From: Virgibacillus aidingensis
GTDB lineage: Bacteria; Bacillota; Bacilli; Bacillales; Amphibacillaceae
Length of the DNA: 64,000 nucleotides
Assembly: GCF_010994035.1 (NCBI RefSeq)
Contig: NZ_WIXN01000004.1
Coordinates: 174,447 to 238,446, forward strand
Direction: 5' to 3'
The stretch's first letter is position 1, and each line of letters begins with the position of its first letter. The position numbers and the translations under genes were made by a program. This document shows, one piece after another, positions 9,261 through 19,018 of the stretch. The notes under the pieces were generated by a model. That model did not search any database. It worked only from the letters and a program-made list of their open reading frames with translations, and was not told the origin of the DNA.

Positions 9261-10253
9261 CTACACCTCCAAGGCTTTTTCTTGGTCTTGATATAGCCAA
9301 CATCTACATTTGTGGTTATCATCAATCTCTAATAAATTAGGATCACTTTTCCGGCAAATATCCATAGCGAAGTCACAACGCGCAGCAAACTTGCATCCCT
9401 CTGGCATATTTGTTGGCGTAGGTACAGTACCAGGGATAGATTCTAATTTTTCAACATCTTGCCCTAACTTAGGTACAGAACCAATAAGTCCCTTTGTATA
9501 TGGATGTTGCGGATTCTCAAATAATGTATTTACATCTGTCTCTTCTACAACTTTTCCTGCATACATAACGACTACACGATCACACATCTCAGCCACAACT
9601 CCAAGATCATGAGTAATAAGCATAATTGCTGTATCACTTTCATTACGAAGATTTCGCATAAGATCAAGAATTTGCGCTTGTATGGTTACATCTAAGGCGG
9701 TAGTTGGTTCATCAGCTATTAAAAGTTTCGGATTACAGGCCATCGCCATTGCTATCATAACACGTTGACGCATACCACCGGATAATTGATAAGGAAACTC
9801 CTTGATTAGTTCCTCAGCACGTGGGAGCCCTACTATTTTCAACATTTTAATCGCATGATCGCGAGCTTGCTTTTTATCATATTTTAGATGTAATCTTATT
9901 GTTTCTTCCAGCTGTTTTCCAATTTTATAAACTGGATTCAAAGACGTCATGGGTTCCTGGAAGATCATAGCAATTTCATTACCACGAATTTGGCGCATTT
10001 CTTTCTCACTTAAATCTAATAAACTATTTTCCTCAAACTTAATTGAACCTCCTACGATTTCACCCGGAGTGTCATGTAAAAGTCGCATGACAGACAGGGA
10101 GGTTACACTTTTTCCGCAACCCGACTCACCAACAATACCAACTGTCTCTCCTTTGTTAACAGTAATTGTTACGCCATCAACAGCCCTCACAAAGCCGTTA
10201 TCGCTTCGAAAATACGTTTTCAAGTCTGTTATTTCCAACATTTTTTCAGTCAT
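9261..10253 (-). CDS. oppD: Oligo/dipeptide ABC transporter ATP-binding protein (OppD/DppD type)
   Basis: A 330-residue ATPase with Walker A GESGCGKS, signature [16 protein letters not shown], Walker [13 protein letters not shown], and the C-terminal peptide-transporter domain with conserved cysteines ([14 protein letters not shown]). It pairs with OppF as the nucleotide-binding dimer of the peptide importer, on the cytoplasmic face of the OppB/OppC channel. It lies 25 nt downstream of oppC in the seven-gene minus-strand operon. Confidence 0.92.
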   Translation of the reverse strand: MTEKMLEITDLKTYFRSDNGFVRAVDGVTITVNKGETVGIVGESGCGKSVTSLSVMRLLHDTPGEIVGGSIKFEENSLLDLSEKEMRQIRGNEIAMIFQEPMTSLNPVYKIGKQLEETIRLHLKYDKKQARDHAIKMLKIVGLPRAEELIKEFPYQLSGGMRQRVMIAMAMACNPKLLIADEPTTALDVTIQAQILDLMRNLRNESDTAIMLITHDLGVVAEMCDRVVVMYAGKVVEETDVNTLFENPQHPYTKGLIGSVPKLGQDVEKLESIPGTVPTPTNMPEGCKFAARCDFAMDICRKSDPNLLEIDDNHKCRCWLYQDQEKALEV

Positions 10254-10278
10254 ATGAAGATCTCCTTCCTTTTAAAAA

Positions 10279-11181
10279 TTAATCCTTTATTTTTGGATCA
10301 AGCGTATCTCTTAATCCATCTCCAAAAAGATTAAAAGCTAATACCGTTAAAAAAATTGCAAGACCTGGATAAAAAGTAAGGTGAGGAGCTGTACTTAGAT
10401 AATCCCTTCCACCACTTAGCATTGCTCCCCATTCCGGGGTGGGTGGTTGTGCCCCTAAACCAAGAAAACTTAAGCTAGCCGCTGTTAATATTGCCGTACC
10501 AATTCTCATCGTGAAATTAACGATAATACTTGAAATTGTCCCTGGGAAAATATGCTTCCAAATAATTCGTCTATTTTTTGCGCCGATTGATTTTGTTGCC
10601 TCCACATAAACAGTTGATTTAATTGAAAGAGCACTACTTCGTACAATCCTAGCAAAATTTGGGATACTAAAAATAGAAATTGCAATGACAACATTTACAA
10701 GACTAGGCCCCAAAATCGCGATAATACCAATAGCTAGTAATATCCCTGGAAAGGCAAATAACACATCACAAATTCGCATGATTATACTATCCACCCACTT
10801 ACCATAAAATGCACTAATTAGCCCAAGAATTGTACCTATTAAGGCTCCTAGTAATACCGATATCGTGCCTACGGACAGAGAAATCCTTGTTCCTTCTAAT
10901 ATTCTACTAAAAATATCTCTTCCATAATTATCTGTCCCTGCTAAATGTTCTAATGAAGGTCCTTGCAGTACATTTGCATAATCGGGCTCGTCTGATGAAT
11001 ATGGTGTAATAACCGGCCCTATAATCGCAATGATTACTAAAATAAGTATGAATACCCCTGCCACTAATGCAAGACGTTGCTTCTTAAACTTTCTCCAAAA
11101 ATCCTTAACTGGTGAACTTTTCTCTACATTTTGATCTAGCGCCATTTCAGTTGCTAGACCTGACGTTTCTGGATTAGCCAT
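10279..11181 (-). CDS. oppC: Peptide ABC transporter permease (OppC/DppC type)
   Basis: A 300-residue membrane protein with six predicted segments, an N-terminal OppC_N-type first helix (residues about 35-60) and the EAA-loop region (EATKSIGAKNRRIIWKHIFP) that docks on the ATPases. It forms the transmembrane channel with OppB. It lies 20 nt after oppB on the same strand. Confidence 0.92.
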   Translation of the reverse strand: MANPETSGLATEMALDQNVEKSSPVKDFWRKFKKQRLALVAGVFILILVIIAIIGPVITPYSSDEPDYANVLQGPSLEHLAGTDNYGRDIFSRILEGTRISLSVGTISVLLGALIGTILGLISAFYGKWVDSIIMRICDVLFAFPGILLAIGIIAILGPSLVNVVIAISIFSIPNFARIVRSSALSIKSTVYVEATKSIGAKNRRIIWKHIFPGTISSIIVNFTMRIGTAILTAASLSFLGLGAQPPTPEWGAMLSGGRDYLSTAPHLTFYPGLAIFLTVLAFNLFGDGLRDTLDPKIKD

Positions 11182-11201
11182 TGTATAACACCCACCTCTA
11201 C

Positions 11202-12122
11202 TTAGTCATATCGAATTTGCGGATTAAGAAATCCATAGATTAAATCCACGATTAGATTAATTAAGATAAATTGTAGAGCAAATAAAAGCATTTCGGCTTG
11301 AATTACTGGATAATCACGAAATGCTACTGAATCAATCAACAATCTTCCAAGACCAGGCCAGTTAAATACTGTTTCAATAACAACAGAGCCTCCTAATAGA
11401 AAACCGAATTGTAATCCTGTCATGGTAACTACTGGGATCATTGCATTTTTTAATCCATGGCCCCAAACAACCTTATTTTCTTTTAAGCCCTTTGCTCTAC
11501 CCGTTCGAATATAGTCATCTTTTAAAATATCCATCATAGATGAGCGCGAGAATCTAGCTATTACTGCAGCAACTCCAGAACCTAATGTAATTGATGGAAG
11601 AATATAACTTTTCCATGAATCCAAACCTCCTGTTGGTAGCCAGCCAAGTTGAACGGCAAATAATTGAATAAGTAATAATCCCATCCAGAACGAAGGTATT
11701 GAAATACCCGAAACGGCTCCAAACATTCCTAAGTAATCTTGCCACTTATTTCGCTTTGTAGAAGATATAACTCCGATCAATAAACCAACAATGACTGCCC
11801 ATACCATACTCCAGAACGTTAACCAAAAGGTTGGCATAAAACGTATTGCGATCTCGTCAAAAACAGGTCTGCTTGTCTTTAATGAAATTCCGAGATCCCC
11901 TTGAAAAATACCTGAAATAAAAGAGAAATATTGTATATGTATAGGTTGATCCAAGCCTAATTCTTTACGTACATTCTCAACATCCTGAATCGTAGCATCT
12001 TGACCAGCAACCAGTCTTGCCGGGTCACCTGGAATAAGATGGACAAACAAAAAAATAAATATCGAGACTAGAAATAAAATTGGAATAACCCCGATCAACC
12101 TTTTAATAATATACTTTAGCAT
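11202..12122 (-). CDS. oppB: Peptide ABC transporter permease (OppB/DppB type)
   Basis: A 306-residue permease with the classic OppB N-terminus ([20 protein letters not shown] ... LIPGDPARL) and six membrane segments; the EAA loop reads [19 protein letters not shown]. It partners OppC. It follows the binding-protein gene after a 72-nt gap that contains a stem-loop, which may lower expression of the permease/ATPase genes relative to the abundant binding protein. Confidence 0.92.
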   Translation of the reverse strand: MLKYIIKRLIGVIPILFLVSIFIFLFVHLIPGDPARLVAGQDATIQDVENVRKELGLDQPIHIQYFSFISGIFQGDLGISLKTSRPVFDEIAIRFMPTFWLTFWSMVWAVIVGLLIGVISSTKRNKWQDYLGMFGAVSGISIPSFWMGLLLIQLFAVQLGWLPTGGLDSWKSYILPSITLGSGVAAVIARFSRSSMMDILKDDYIRTGRAKGLKENKVVWGHGLKNAMIPVVTMTGLQFGFLLGGSVVIETVFNWPGLGRLLIDSVAFRDYPVIQAEMLLFALQFILINLIVDLIYGFLNPQIRYD

Positions 12123-12148
12123 GAATACACCCCTTGCTAAAAATGCTA

Positions 12149-12175
12149 AGCGCCGTAATATTAACTTACAGCGCT
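12149..12175 (-). terminator. Intra-operon stem-loop between oppA and oppB
   Basis: AGCGCCGTAA (12149-12158) and TTACAGCGCT (12166-12175) pair over 10 bp with one mismatch and a 7-nt loop; on the minus strand TAGCATTTTT follows. This is typical of partial terminators or mRNA stabilisers after ABC binding-protein genes. Confidence 0.6.
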
Positions 12176-12194
12176 CAATATTATAATTGATTAC

Positions 12195-13808
12195 TTACTG
12201 TACAATTTCTAAATTTTCAACACTTAATGATCCATCAGGTAATAAATAGATACCTTCTAAATAGTTTTTCTTTCCAAATATCGTATCGTCCACAGTTAGG
12301 AAAGCCCATGGAGCTTCTTCCCAGATAACTTCCTGAACATCAGCATATGCCTGTTCTCTTTCTGATGGATCTCCAGTTGCTAATCCATCTGCGATTAAAC
12401 TGTTTACCTCATCATTATTATAATAAGCTGTATTGTATGAATTAGGTGGATATGCATCTTCACCTCCAACGAGTGGGCGAATTCCCCAGTCCGCATCTCC
12501 AGTTGACGGTGACCATCCACCATAATACATCTCCATCTCTGCATCTTCTGGGTTTTCTACAGACCAGATACTATCTGAAAGTGTACCAGATTCCATTGGC
12601 ACCACTTCAAGTTCAATATTTATTTGTGCAAGTTGTTGCTGAATAAATTCCATTGCATTCATAGCTGTTGAACTGTTAGCACCCCAAACAGTTGTATTAA
12701 ACCCATCTTCATATCCAGCTTCTACCAATAATTCTTTTGCCTTTTCTACATCATATTCATAAGGTGATTGCCCAGAATAGAATTGAGTATCTGGAGCAAT
12801 GATGGAATCCAATGGACTCGCAAATCCATTATTAACTACTTCTATAAACGCTTCTTTATTAATTGCATAATTTATTGCTTGACGAACACGCACATCATTA
12901 AATGGTTCCTTTAAGTTGTTCATTGCTAAGTAGTAAACAACAATAGATTGTGCATTCTCAACTATAATACCTTCTGTACCATTAATACTTTCCGCTTGTT
13001 CAGTCGGAACTGGATAGATAAAATCTGCTTCTCCTGTTTGCAACATTGCTACTCGTGTACCGTTTTCTGGTGTTGGTACAAAGGTAATAGAATCAACTTC
13101 ATTTCCAGTAGCATTCCAGTAATCCTCATTTTTGGTTACTGTTAAATGATCTCCTGGTTGCCATTCTTCAAATACATATGGTCCTGTCCCCACTGGATTT
13201 TGAGAAACATCGTCTCCATATTCTTCTAAAGCTTGTGGGCTGATTAACATTCCAGCTGGATGTGCAAAAGTATTAATCATCGCCCCGAATGGCTCTGATA
13301 ATTTTACCTTTACAGTAAACTCATCGACCACTTCTGTTTCCTCGATAAGTTCAAACAAACTAGAACGAATCAGTGTGCTGTCAGGGGCTGTAAGACGATC
13401 TAGATTTACTTTTACAGCCTCGGCATTAAATGGCGCACCATCATGAAAAGTCACACCTTCTTCCAACTCAAATGTAAATTCTGTCGCATCATCATTAACT
13501 GAGTAATCTTTTGCTAAGACAGGCACCACGTTCATATCCTTATCAAAGCCAACAAGACCTTCCAACATTGTTTTCTCAGCAGAGTAGGAAAGTGTATCGT
13601 TCGTATCATGTGGATCCAAACTAATAAAGTTAGCAGCAACTGCAATCGTTAAATCTTTTCCTTCTTTTACAGCCGTTTCTTGGGCTTCAGCATCTTCTGC
13701 GTCTGTATTACTTCCTTCTCCTTCAGACGCAGCGTCAGAACATCCTATCAATACAATGATTGATAAGATCAGTAGCATAACTAATTTAAACCAATACCTA
13801 TTTTTCAT
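12195..13808 (-). CDS. oppA: Peptide-binding lipoprotein of the ABC transporter (SBP_bac_5/OppA family)
   Basis: A 537-residue extracellular solute-binding protein. A type II signal peptide ends in the lipobox LIGC (Cys23), so it is lipid-anchored on the outer face of the membrane. The mature part has the family 5 binding-protein layout (VKEGKDLTIAVAANFISLDPHDTND; RVRQAINYAINKEAF). It captures peptides and delivers them to OppBC. It lies between the asparaginase gene (30-nt gap) and oppB. The unusually acidic linker after the lipobox (GEGSNTDAEDAEAQE) fits a halotolerant host. Confidence 0.92.
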   Translation of the reverse strand: MKNRYWFKLVMLLILSIIVLIGCSDAASEGEGSNTDAEDAEAQETAVKEGKDLTIAVAANFISLDPHDTNDTLSYSAEKTMLEGLVGFDKDMNVVPVLAKDYSVNDDATEFTFELEEGVTFHDGAPFNAEAVKVNLDRLTAPDSTLIRSSLFELIEETEVVDEFTVKVKLSEPFGAMINTFAHPAGMLISPQALEEYGDDVSQNPVGTGPYVFEEWQPGDHLTVTKNEDYWNATGNEVDSITFVPTPENGTRVAMLQTGEADFIYPVPTEQAESINGTEGIIVENAQSIVVYYLAMNNLKEPFNDVRVRQAINYAINKEAFIEVVNNGFASPLDSIIAPDTQFYSGQSPYEYDVEKAKELLVEAGYEDGFNTTVWGANSSTAMNAMEFIQQQLAQINIELEVVPMESGTLSDSIWSVENPEDAEMEMYYGGWSPSTGDADWGIRPLVGGEDAYPPNSYNTAYYNNDEVNSLIADGLATGDPSEREQAYADVQEVIWEEAPWAFLTVDDTIFGKKNYLEGIYLLPDGSLSVENLEIVQ

Positions 13809-13838
13809 TTTTATTCCTCCTTATTTTTTATAAAAAAT

Positions 13839-14858
13839 TTAAAATCCAATTGCATTTTTTAATTGGAAGATTGGAACCAGTTCTCCAATGACTTCATTTC
13901 TTGAATTGCGTAGTTTCGGATGATGATATTCTTTTAACTTTTCAATCTGTTCATTCGTTAGTAACTCAAGCTGTGCGAGCGCTTCCATTATAGCAGGATA
14001 TACTGCTCTACCATTTCCATCTTCAACTTTGGCTGCAATACCTAAGCCAGTTTGGCTATCTCCAATACAATAGACACCTTCCGCACCAGCTTTGCCAAAA
14101 AATCTCCCCCCTCCAACAGACATAAAATCTGTACAAAAACGATTTGTTCCACCAACCATTTCGGGTGCCTCTGTCATTGCTTTCGTTATGCGACGTACTG
14201 TTCCTTGCCTTTCCTCACTAAGAGATTTCGGATCTGCCATTCTTGCAAATCCATAAGCAAGATGTTCTAATGGTAGGGCATGTACAGGGACACCACATCC
14301 GTCTATTCCAATTTCAATATTCTCTTTTGGATAATCACACATTTCACTAATGACCTGAATAATCCGTTGTTGAACCGGATGATCCCTCGAATAATATTTT
14401 TCAATTGGTTCACCCATAAACTTAGCCGTTGCCAACATTCCAGTATGCTTACCCGAACAATTATTGTATAAAGGTGTTACTTCTTTATTATTAATTATTA
14501 GATTTTTGTACGTATCCTGCCACCTTGGAATATGAGTACCACACTTTAACATATTGTCTTCAAGCCCAACACGTTTTAAGATCGACAGAACCCTATCCGT
14601 ATGCATATCTTCACCGTTGTGTGATGCCGTACATAATGATAAATCTGCATTACTGAAGTTATAATAATCTGCTGTTCCGGTCTCTACTATCGGAATTGCT
14701 TGAAGCGGTTTCATAGAAGAACGTGCATATACTTTTCCAACTGTATTTTCTGTATGATGAAGTAGATTTCCACCGGAATCCACAACGGCCATATGTACAA
14801 GATGACTACTTTCAACATGATTACCTCTTCGAACATTAACAAGATTAGTATATTCCAT
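13839..14858 (-). CDS. Asparaginase (Asparaginase_II family, PF06089 type)
   Basis: About 339 residues, matching the Rhizobium-type asparaginase family that is unrelated to E. coli AnsA/AnsB. Conserved segments include YARSSMKPLQAIP, CTASHNGE, NNCSGKHTGMLA and IGIDGCGVPVHALP. It hydrolyses asparagine, or possibly a related amide, to aspartate and ammonia in the cytoplasm. The ATG at 14858 is chosen over an upstream frame extension because GGGGTG stands 6 nt before it and family members start with this sequence. It is the first gene of the operon, followed by the peptide transporter, suggesting scavenging of asparagine or asparagine-containing peptides. Its promoter and two operator-like repeats lie at 14901-14973. 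Confidence 0.88.
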   Translation of the reverse strand: MEYTNLVNVRRGNHVESSHLVHMAVVDSGGNLLHHTENTVGKVYARSSMKPLQAIPIVETGTADYYNFSNADLSLCTASHNGEDMHTDRVLSILKRVGLEDNMLKCGTHIPRWQDTYKNLIINNKEVTPLYNNCSGKHTGMLATAKFMGEPIEKYYSRDHPVQQRIIQVISEMCDYPKENIEIGIDGCGVPVHALPLEHLAYGFARMADPKSLSEERQGTVRRITKAMTEAPEMVGGTNRFCTDFMSVGGGRFFGKAGAEGVYCIGDSQTGLGIAAKVEDGNGRAVYPAIMEALAQLELLTNEQIEKLKEYHHPKLRNSRNEVIGELVPIFQLKNAIGF

Positions 14859-14900
14859 CAATTCACCCCAATTTAAATTTTTTGATAATAAAGTATATAT

Positions 14901-14929
14901 ATAATAAAACATTCATCAGCCAATTACAA
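14901..14929 (-). promoter_or_regulatory. Promoter of the asparaginase/opp operon
   Basis: Read on the minus strand: -35 TTGTAA (complement of 14924-14929), 17-nt spacer, -10 TATTAT (complement of 14901-14906). The -35 box lies inside the first operator-like repeat. Confidence 0.6.
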
Positions 14930-14973
14930 CCCATTTATGAAAAAACAGAAAATAATAACAACCAATTACAACC
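14920..14973. promoter_or_regulatory. Pair of operator-like direct repeats before the asparaginase/opp operon
   Basis: CCAATTACAACC occurs at 14920-14931 and again at 14962-14973, start-to-start 42 bp, which is four helical turns. The proximal copy covers the -35 box. The likely binder is the AAA+ regulator encoded at the end of the operon. Confidence 0.5.
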
Positions 14974-15558
14974 TATTCTACAATAAATGCCTTTTTGCCG
15001 CTTATTTATTTAAAACAGACATTTTGCTAAATAAAAATGAACACTTTTGGTGAAACCTTAGTATGTAAACACCATGGATGACAAAAGATGAACTTGCGCC
15101 TTGAATATTTACATCTAATCGACGGGGCACGCAACAAATTTTGTCATAACCACAAACGTGGGAAATGAGAAGAGATTTCCAATTCTACACAAGTGAGTTC
15201 ATAAACTTATCAATATGACGGATTTAGCTAAGATAAATTTACTTAAGAAGAGAGTTTAGGCACCACAGAATAAATGAATATGAAATTAAATAAATATCGG
15301 AAAAATGTGCATTGGGAAAAATTTATCTAGATCCTGAGGGGCGCCCTAAAGGGAACGAGGTTTGGTAATGGGATTGATCCAGGAAGCATGAATCAGGGTA
15401 TAGTAGAAAAAAATCGCCCCCGTAAATTTCGTTAAACTTGCTCCATCTAATAGTATGTCAGAATAATAGGAGTAGACAATATTAGTTGATACTAGATAAT
15501 ATCCTATAAACAGCATGTATATGAAAAACTTCCATAGTTTTTCTGGACACTAACTACC
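14974..15558. other. Intergenic stretch with possible insertion-sequence relic
   Basis: No gene recognised. The segment near 15013-15052 (ATGAACACTTTTGGTGAAAC) resembles that at about 40751-40793 (ATGGACACTTTTGGCAAAAC), suggesting remains of one repeated mobile-element end. Confidence 0.4.
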
Positions 15559-15912
15559 TCAAATATTAACAAATCCACCAAATAAAGAAATCAATACAAC
15601 ACTAACTACACCTACCGTAACAGCAGAAGTAATACCAATATAAAAGGGCTTAATTCCAATCCCTTTGAACATCTTAAAATTTGTAGACAACCCAACCCCT
15701 GCCATCGCTATACCAAGTAAGTATGTAGTACCAAATGAACTCACATTTTGATAAATGCCCTCCCATGTATCCTCAGCAAATAACCCAAAAGCAGCTCCTG
15801 TTTCCCCCATAGTAGCATCTCCAATTGTCCGGACAATTGAAAGAACCAAAAATCCAATGACAAACAAAGGAATAAAGGTGTACCATTTCGGCAATGCAGC
15901 TTCCCCGTACCT
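15559..15912 (-). pseudogene. C-terminal remnant of a putative sulfate exporter (UPF0324/YeiH family)
   Basis: About 115 residues remain, with three hydrophobic segments. They match the C-terminal third of UPF0324/YeiH-type transporters (PKWYTFIPLFVIGFLVLS ... TTYLLGIAMAGVGLSTNF). Family members are about 330-430 residues, and the frame has a stop just upstream with no membrane segments continuing in the other frames, so the N-terminal two thirds are lost. The break lies beside the stop of the large M14 peptidase gene, suggesting a deletion or insertion event here. Confidence 0.7.
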
Positions 15913-16048
15913 GAGCTAGAACCAAAATTTGTAGGTTATTCCATGATTTTTTAAATAACGAAAAGCTGCTGAAGTTGTACTTACCGTTCTTCTCGCATTT
16001 ACTTGAATACAACTCCCAATCAGAATCATGATTTTTCCGGAAGTCCCC

Positions 16049-19018
16049 TTATTCCCACTTGGCAATGAGTGATGCAGCGTCAGCATAAAGCGATTCATAC
16101 ACTTTTTCGGACATTTGCCCTTCCATATGGTCAAGCAGTAGTTTAAAGCTTTCCATATGTCCCACTACTTTTTCTCCCTCTTCCTGTGTCTCATACTGAT
16201 CTACAGCCGTTAATTGAAGCGTTAATGACCTTACAACCTGATCATTCTCAAAAGATCCCGCTTCCTCAAACTGGCCAATTCTTGTTATTATACTTGCTGC
16301 ACTGACTGCGTCTGGATCAAATAGATCCTCTGGTGCTCTCGGAGCACCCATTCCGCCAATTCCTACTCCATAATAAGCCCATTCACTAACAGCACCGGAA
16401 TACAGGTGGGCTATTCCTACTTTTCCGCTGTCAAAAAGCGAATCCTCCGCAGTTAATTGCCAATCGGCAGGTTCTTCCTCGCCATATGGCCATACTTTAG
16501 CAGACAGTCTGTCTCCGGTTCTATTTAAGACAACCTGGTACCACTCATTTTCATCCATGGAATACGGCAGGTTTATCTCATCTAACATTAAGAAATAATG
16601 ATCCCTTACCCGATTGAGTCTGACATTGGTTCCATTTGCAGTGTCACGGGCGGTAATGTAGTAATAATTCTCTGCCTCTGCCTCACCGGACATATGAAGT
16701 GCAAATTGCCAGTGTGACGCGGCAGACCCATTTGACGTTACCACACCTGCTACCTCCACATCTCCATAAACTTCACCGACTTCATCCCATGTCAGTCCTT
16801 GCCGGCCGGAACTGACTACTTCATGCTTTAAGCGGCTCGGTTCATTCATAGCCGTCCAGCTGCCATCCCGCCATAACATAGTCCAGTCGCCGGGCTGCTG
16901 TCCTGTTTCATATTCAGAAAAGTTTGTCCAGTATTGCGCTTTTACACCTTCTAATCCTTCATACGCCGCAGTCAAGTTTTCAATTGCTTGGTCCACATCA
17001 GTTTGATCCGCGTCTTCATCCCTTAAAACGGACTTGGCAAGGGATAATTGTTCCTGGAAATAACTCCAGCTTTCCGGAGAGTAGTATCTATCCTCTAAAA
17101 CCTCTTTTTCAATTTCAGTTATTTTCAGTTCAAGTAAAGATTTATCAACGTCAGGCAATAAATCCGCGGGAGCCCGCGGTGCTTCCATACCTCCCGTTCC
17201 TGCACCAAAATAAGCCCACTCGTTGATCGTTCCCCTGTCATAAACGGTAAACCCGACTTGACCTTCAAAAAAGTCCAGATCAGCAACCTCTAATTGCCAT
17301 TCCTGCGGTTCTTCATCTCCATATGGCCAAATCTTCACCCATATAAAGATTCCTTCACGTTCCATAACGATTTGATACCATTTATTTTCTTCCACTGAAA
17401 ATGGCAGTTCAGTTGAACCCACTGTTAAATAACCATTATCACGCATTCGTTGGATCCTTGCCTCTCCTTCTTTATTCAAGATCAGATAATGCATGTTAAC
17501 AGCACCTGTATCTCCGGACATATTAAGTGCAACTTGAACCATATTATCTCCAGTATTCATTGCCCGGACAACTCCGGTTAGCTCCACATCGCCATATACG
17601 TACCCTACTTCATCCCAAACAAGCGCTTTTCTGCCGGAAGTGTCATTGTTAATTTGTAATCTATCCGGGTTTTTTAAGGTTTTCCAATTACCTTCACTAT
17701 AGATTTGTGTCCAATCTTCCGGAAGTTCACCCTCTGGGGTATCCGAGAAATCAGTATTGTATTGTGCCGGTCCCGTTACCGGATCAGGTTCCGGAGGTGA
17801 AATCGAAGGCAAATCAGAACAATCCAGAACGGCTTTCCCGTTTACTTCATTAAATAATGCACGGTCATCTAATAATAATGGAATAATTTTATTCATCGGC
17901 TGATCCATTGTGATGAATACCGTTTCATCCGTAATCCGCTCATTTTCTAATGAAAACAGGTCGATATGCCGTTCAATCGCCTCAAATTGATCGTTATTCA
18001 ACATATAGCCGCACGCGGGTGTAATTTCTTCTTCTATAGTAATGTGATAAGTATCGTCTTCAGTAAAGCGATGATTATTTGCATTCTCTACAGCATGTCC
18101 AATATCTTCAAAGCGATGATTATAGAAGTCAAGGACCGAGTAAATACTGCTGACTTGCACATCCACCTTCTTCTCAGGCGGTAACTGTCCGGCTGTTTCA
18201 GTCAGGATTCCCAAGCCATTACGGAGTCCGGACATGCTGGACATCATTCTTTCCGAACCACTTCTTGGGTTATCCGGATCCCTGTAAATTCCAGTCGTAA
18301 AACCATCTTCTGCCACCTCAGGTATCAGATGATTTAATGTAAGCTCCTGGCTTAATGCCCTGACTTCCGGATGAACATTTAAGTTTACCGGCCAGGTAAA
18401 TTCCTGATCAGGTTCGGTCCCGGTAGGTCTTTCATGTGCATCCACTGAAAGGTCAGGTTTAAACGTATTTAAGGTCCAGGCAACCGCTTTTTGCTCAGGA
18501 GAATGTAAACTTAAATTATCCCTGTTATTGTCCAGGCTCCAGGCGTTTCTTCTTTGGTCCCGAACTCTGCCATCCGGGTTAGGTGTCGGCATAATGAGCA
18601 CCGTCGCCTTATCCAGTAAATTTAATAGTTCGGGGTCATCCGTAAAAGCTAAATCTCTCATTAATTTTAATGCCATCTCACGACCGGACGGTTCATTTCC
18701 ATGTGGTGTACCCATCACAAACATGGAGCGGCCAATCTGATCATAATCATCTTCAGATATATCAAAGTTTCCGACACTTACTAGATTTATAGGCCTTCCT
18801 TCTACAGAATCCCATATATTTATGAAAGATACTTTATCAGATATGCTGCTTAACTCCTCAATAAACTCCTGTTCCTCTTCAATAGTGGTCCATTCTTCTC
18901 CATCACGAATCTCAAACCCTGTTTTTAATTCCGTCTCATTGGCAAAAACGGCGGAAGGTATCCACAACACCATAAACAAAAATACCAATGGGATCATTCG
19001 TGCCGCATACTTTATCAA
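16049..19018 (-). CDS. Secreted M14 zinc carboxypeptidase with two jelly-roll domains, FIVAR and C-terminal FIMAH domain
   Basis: A 989-residue exported protein. Signal peptide 1-26 (cut after AVFA). The M14 domain spans about 30-400, with zinc ligands His106 and Glu109 (HGNEPSGRE), His195 (SVDAHE), substrate-binding NPDGR and the likely general base Glu274 (LTETAG). Then come a concanavalin-like domain (about 418-620), a FIVAR-like helical repeat (about 635-705), a second concanavalin-like domain (about 705-890) and a FIMAH-type domain (about 905-989) ending in WE. The start is TTG, with GAGGGG 6 nt upstream. It probably trims peptides or wall material outside the cell. No LPXTG or transmembrane anchor is present, so retention, if any, would depend on the accessory domains. 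Confidence 0.9.
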   Translation of the reverse strand: MIKYAARMIPLVFLFMVLWIPSAVFANETELKTGFEIRDGEEWTTIEEEQEFIEELSSISDKVSFINIWDSVEGRPINLVSVGNFDISEDDYDQIGRSMFVMGTPHGNEPSGREMALKLMRDLAFTDDPELLNLLDKATVLIMPTPNPDGRVRDQRRNAWSLDNNRDNLSLHSPEQKAVAWTLNTFKPDLSVDAHERPTGTEPDQEFTWPVNLNVHPEVRALSQELTLNHLIPEVAEDGFTTGIYRDPDNPRSGSERMMSSMSGLRNGLGILTETAGQLPPEKKVDVQVSSIYSVLDFYNHRFEDIGHAVENANNHRFTEDDTYHITIEEEITPACGYMLNNDQFEAIERHIDLFSLENERITDETVFITMDQPMNKIIPLLLDDRALFNEVNGKAVLDCSDLPSISPPEPDPVTGPAQYNTDFSDTPEGELPEDWTQIYSEGNWKTLKNPDRLQINNDTSGRKALVWDEVGYVYGDVELTGVVRAMNTGDNMVQVALNMSGDTGAVNMHYLILNKEGEARIQRMRDNGYLTVGSTELPFSVEENKWYQIVMEREGIFIWVKIWPYGDEEPQEWQLEVADLDFFEGQVGFTVYDRGTINEWAYFGAGTGGMEAPRAPADLLPDVDKSLLELKITEIEKEVLEDRYYSPESWSYFQEQLSLAKSVLRDEDADQTDVDQAIENLTAAYEGLEGVKAQYWTNFSEYETGQQPGDWTMLWRDGSWTAMNEPSRLKHEVVSSGRQGLTWDEVGEVYGDVEVAGVVTSNGSAASHWQFALHMSGEAEAENYYYITARDTANGTNVRLNRVRDHYFLMLDEINLPYSMDENEWYQVVLNRTGDRLSAKVWPYGEEEPADWQLTAEDSLFDSGKVGIAHLYSGAVSEWAYYGVGIGGMGAPRAPEDLFDPDAVSAASIITRIGQFEEAGSFENDQVVRSLTLQLTAVDQYETQEEGEKVVGHMESFKLLLDHMEGQMSEKVYESLYADAASLIAKWE

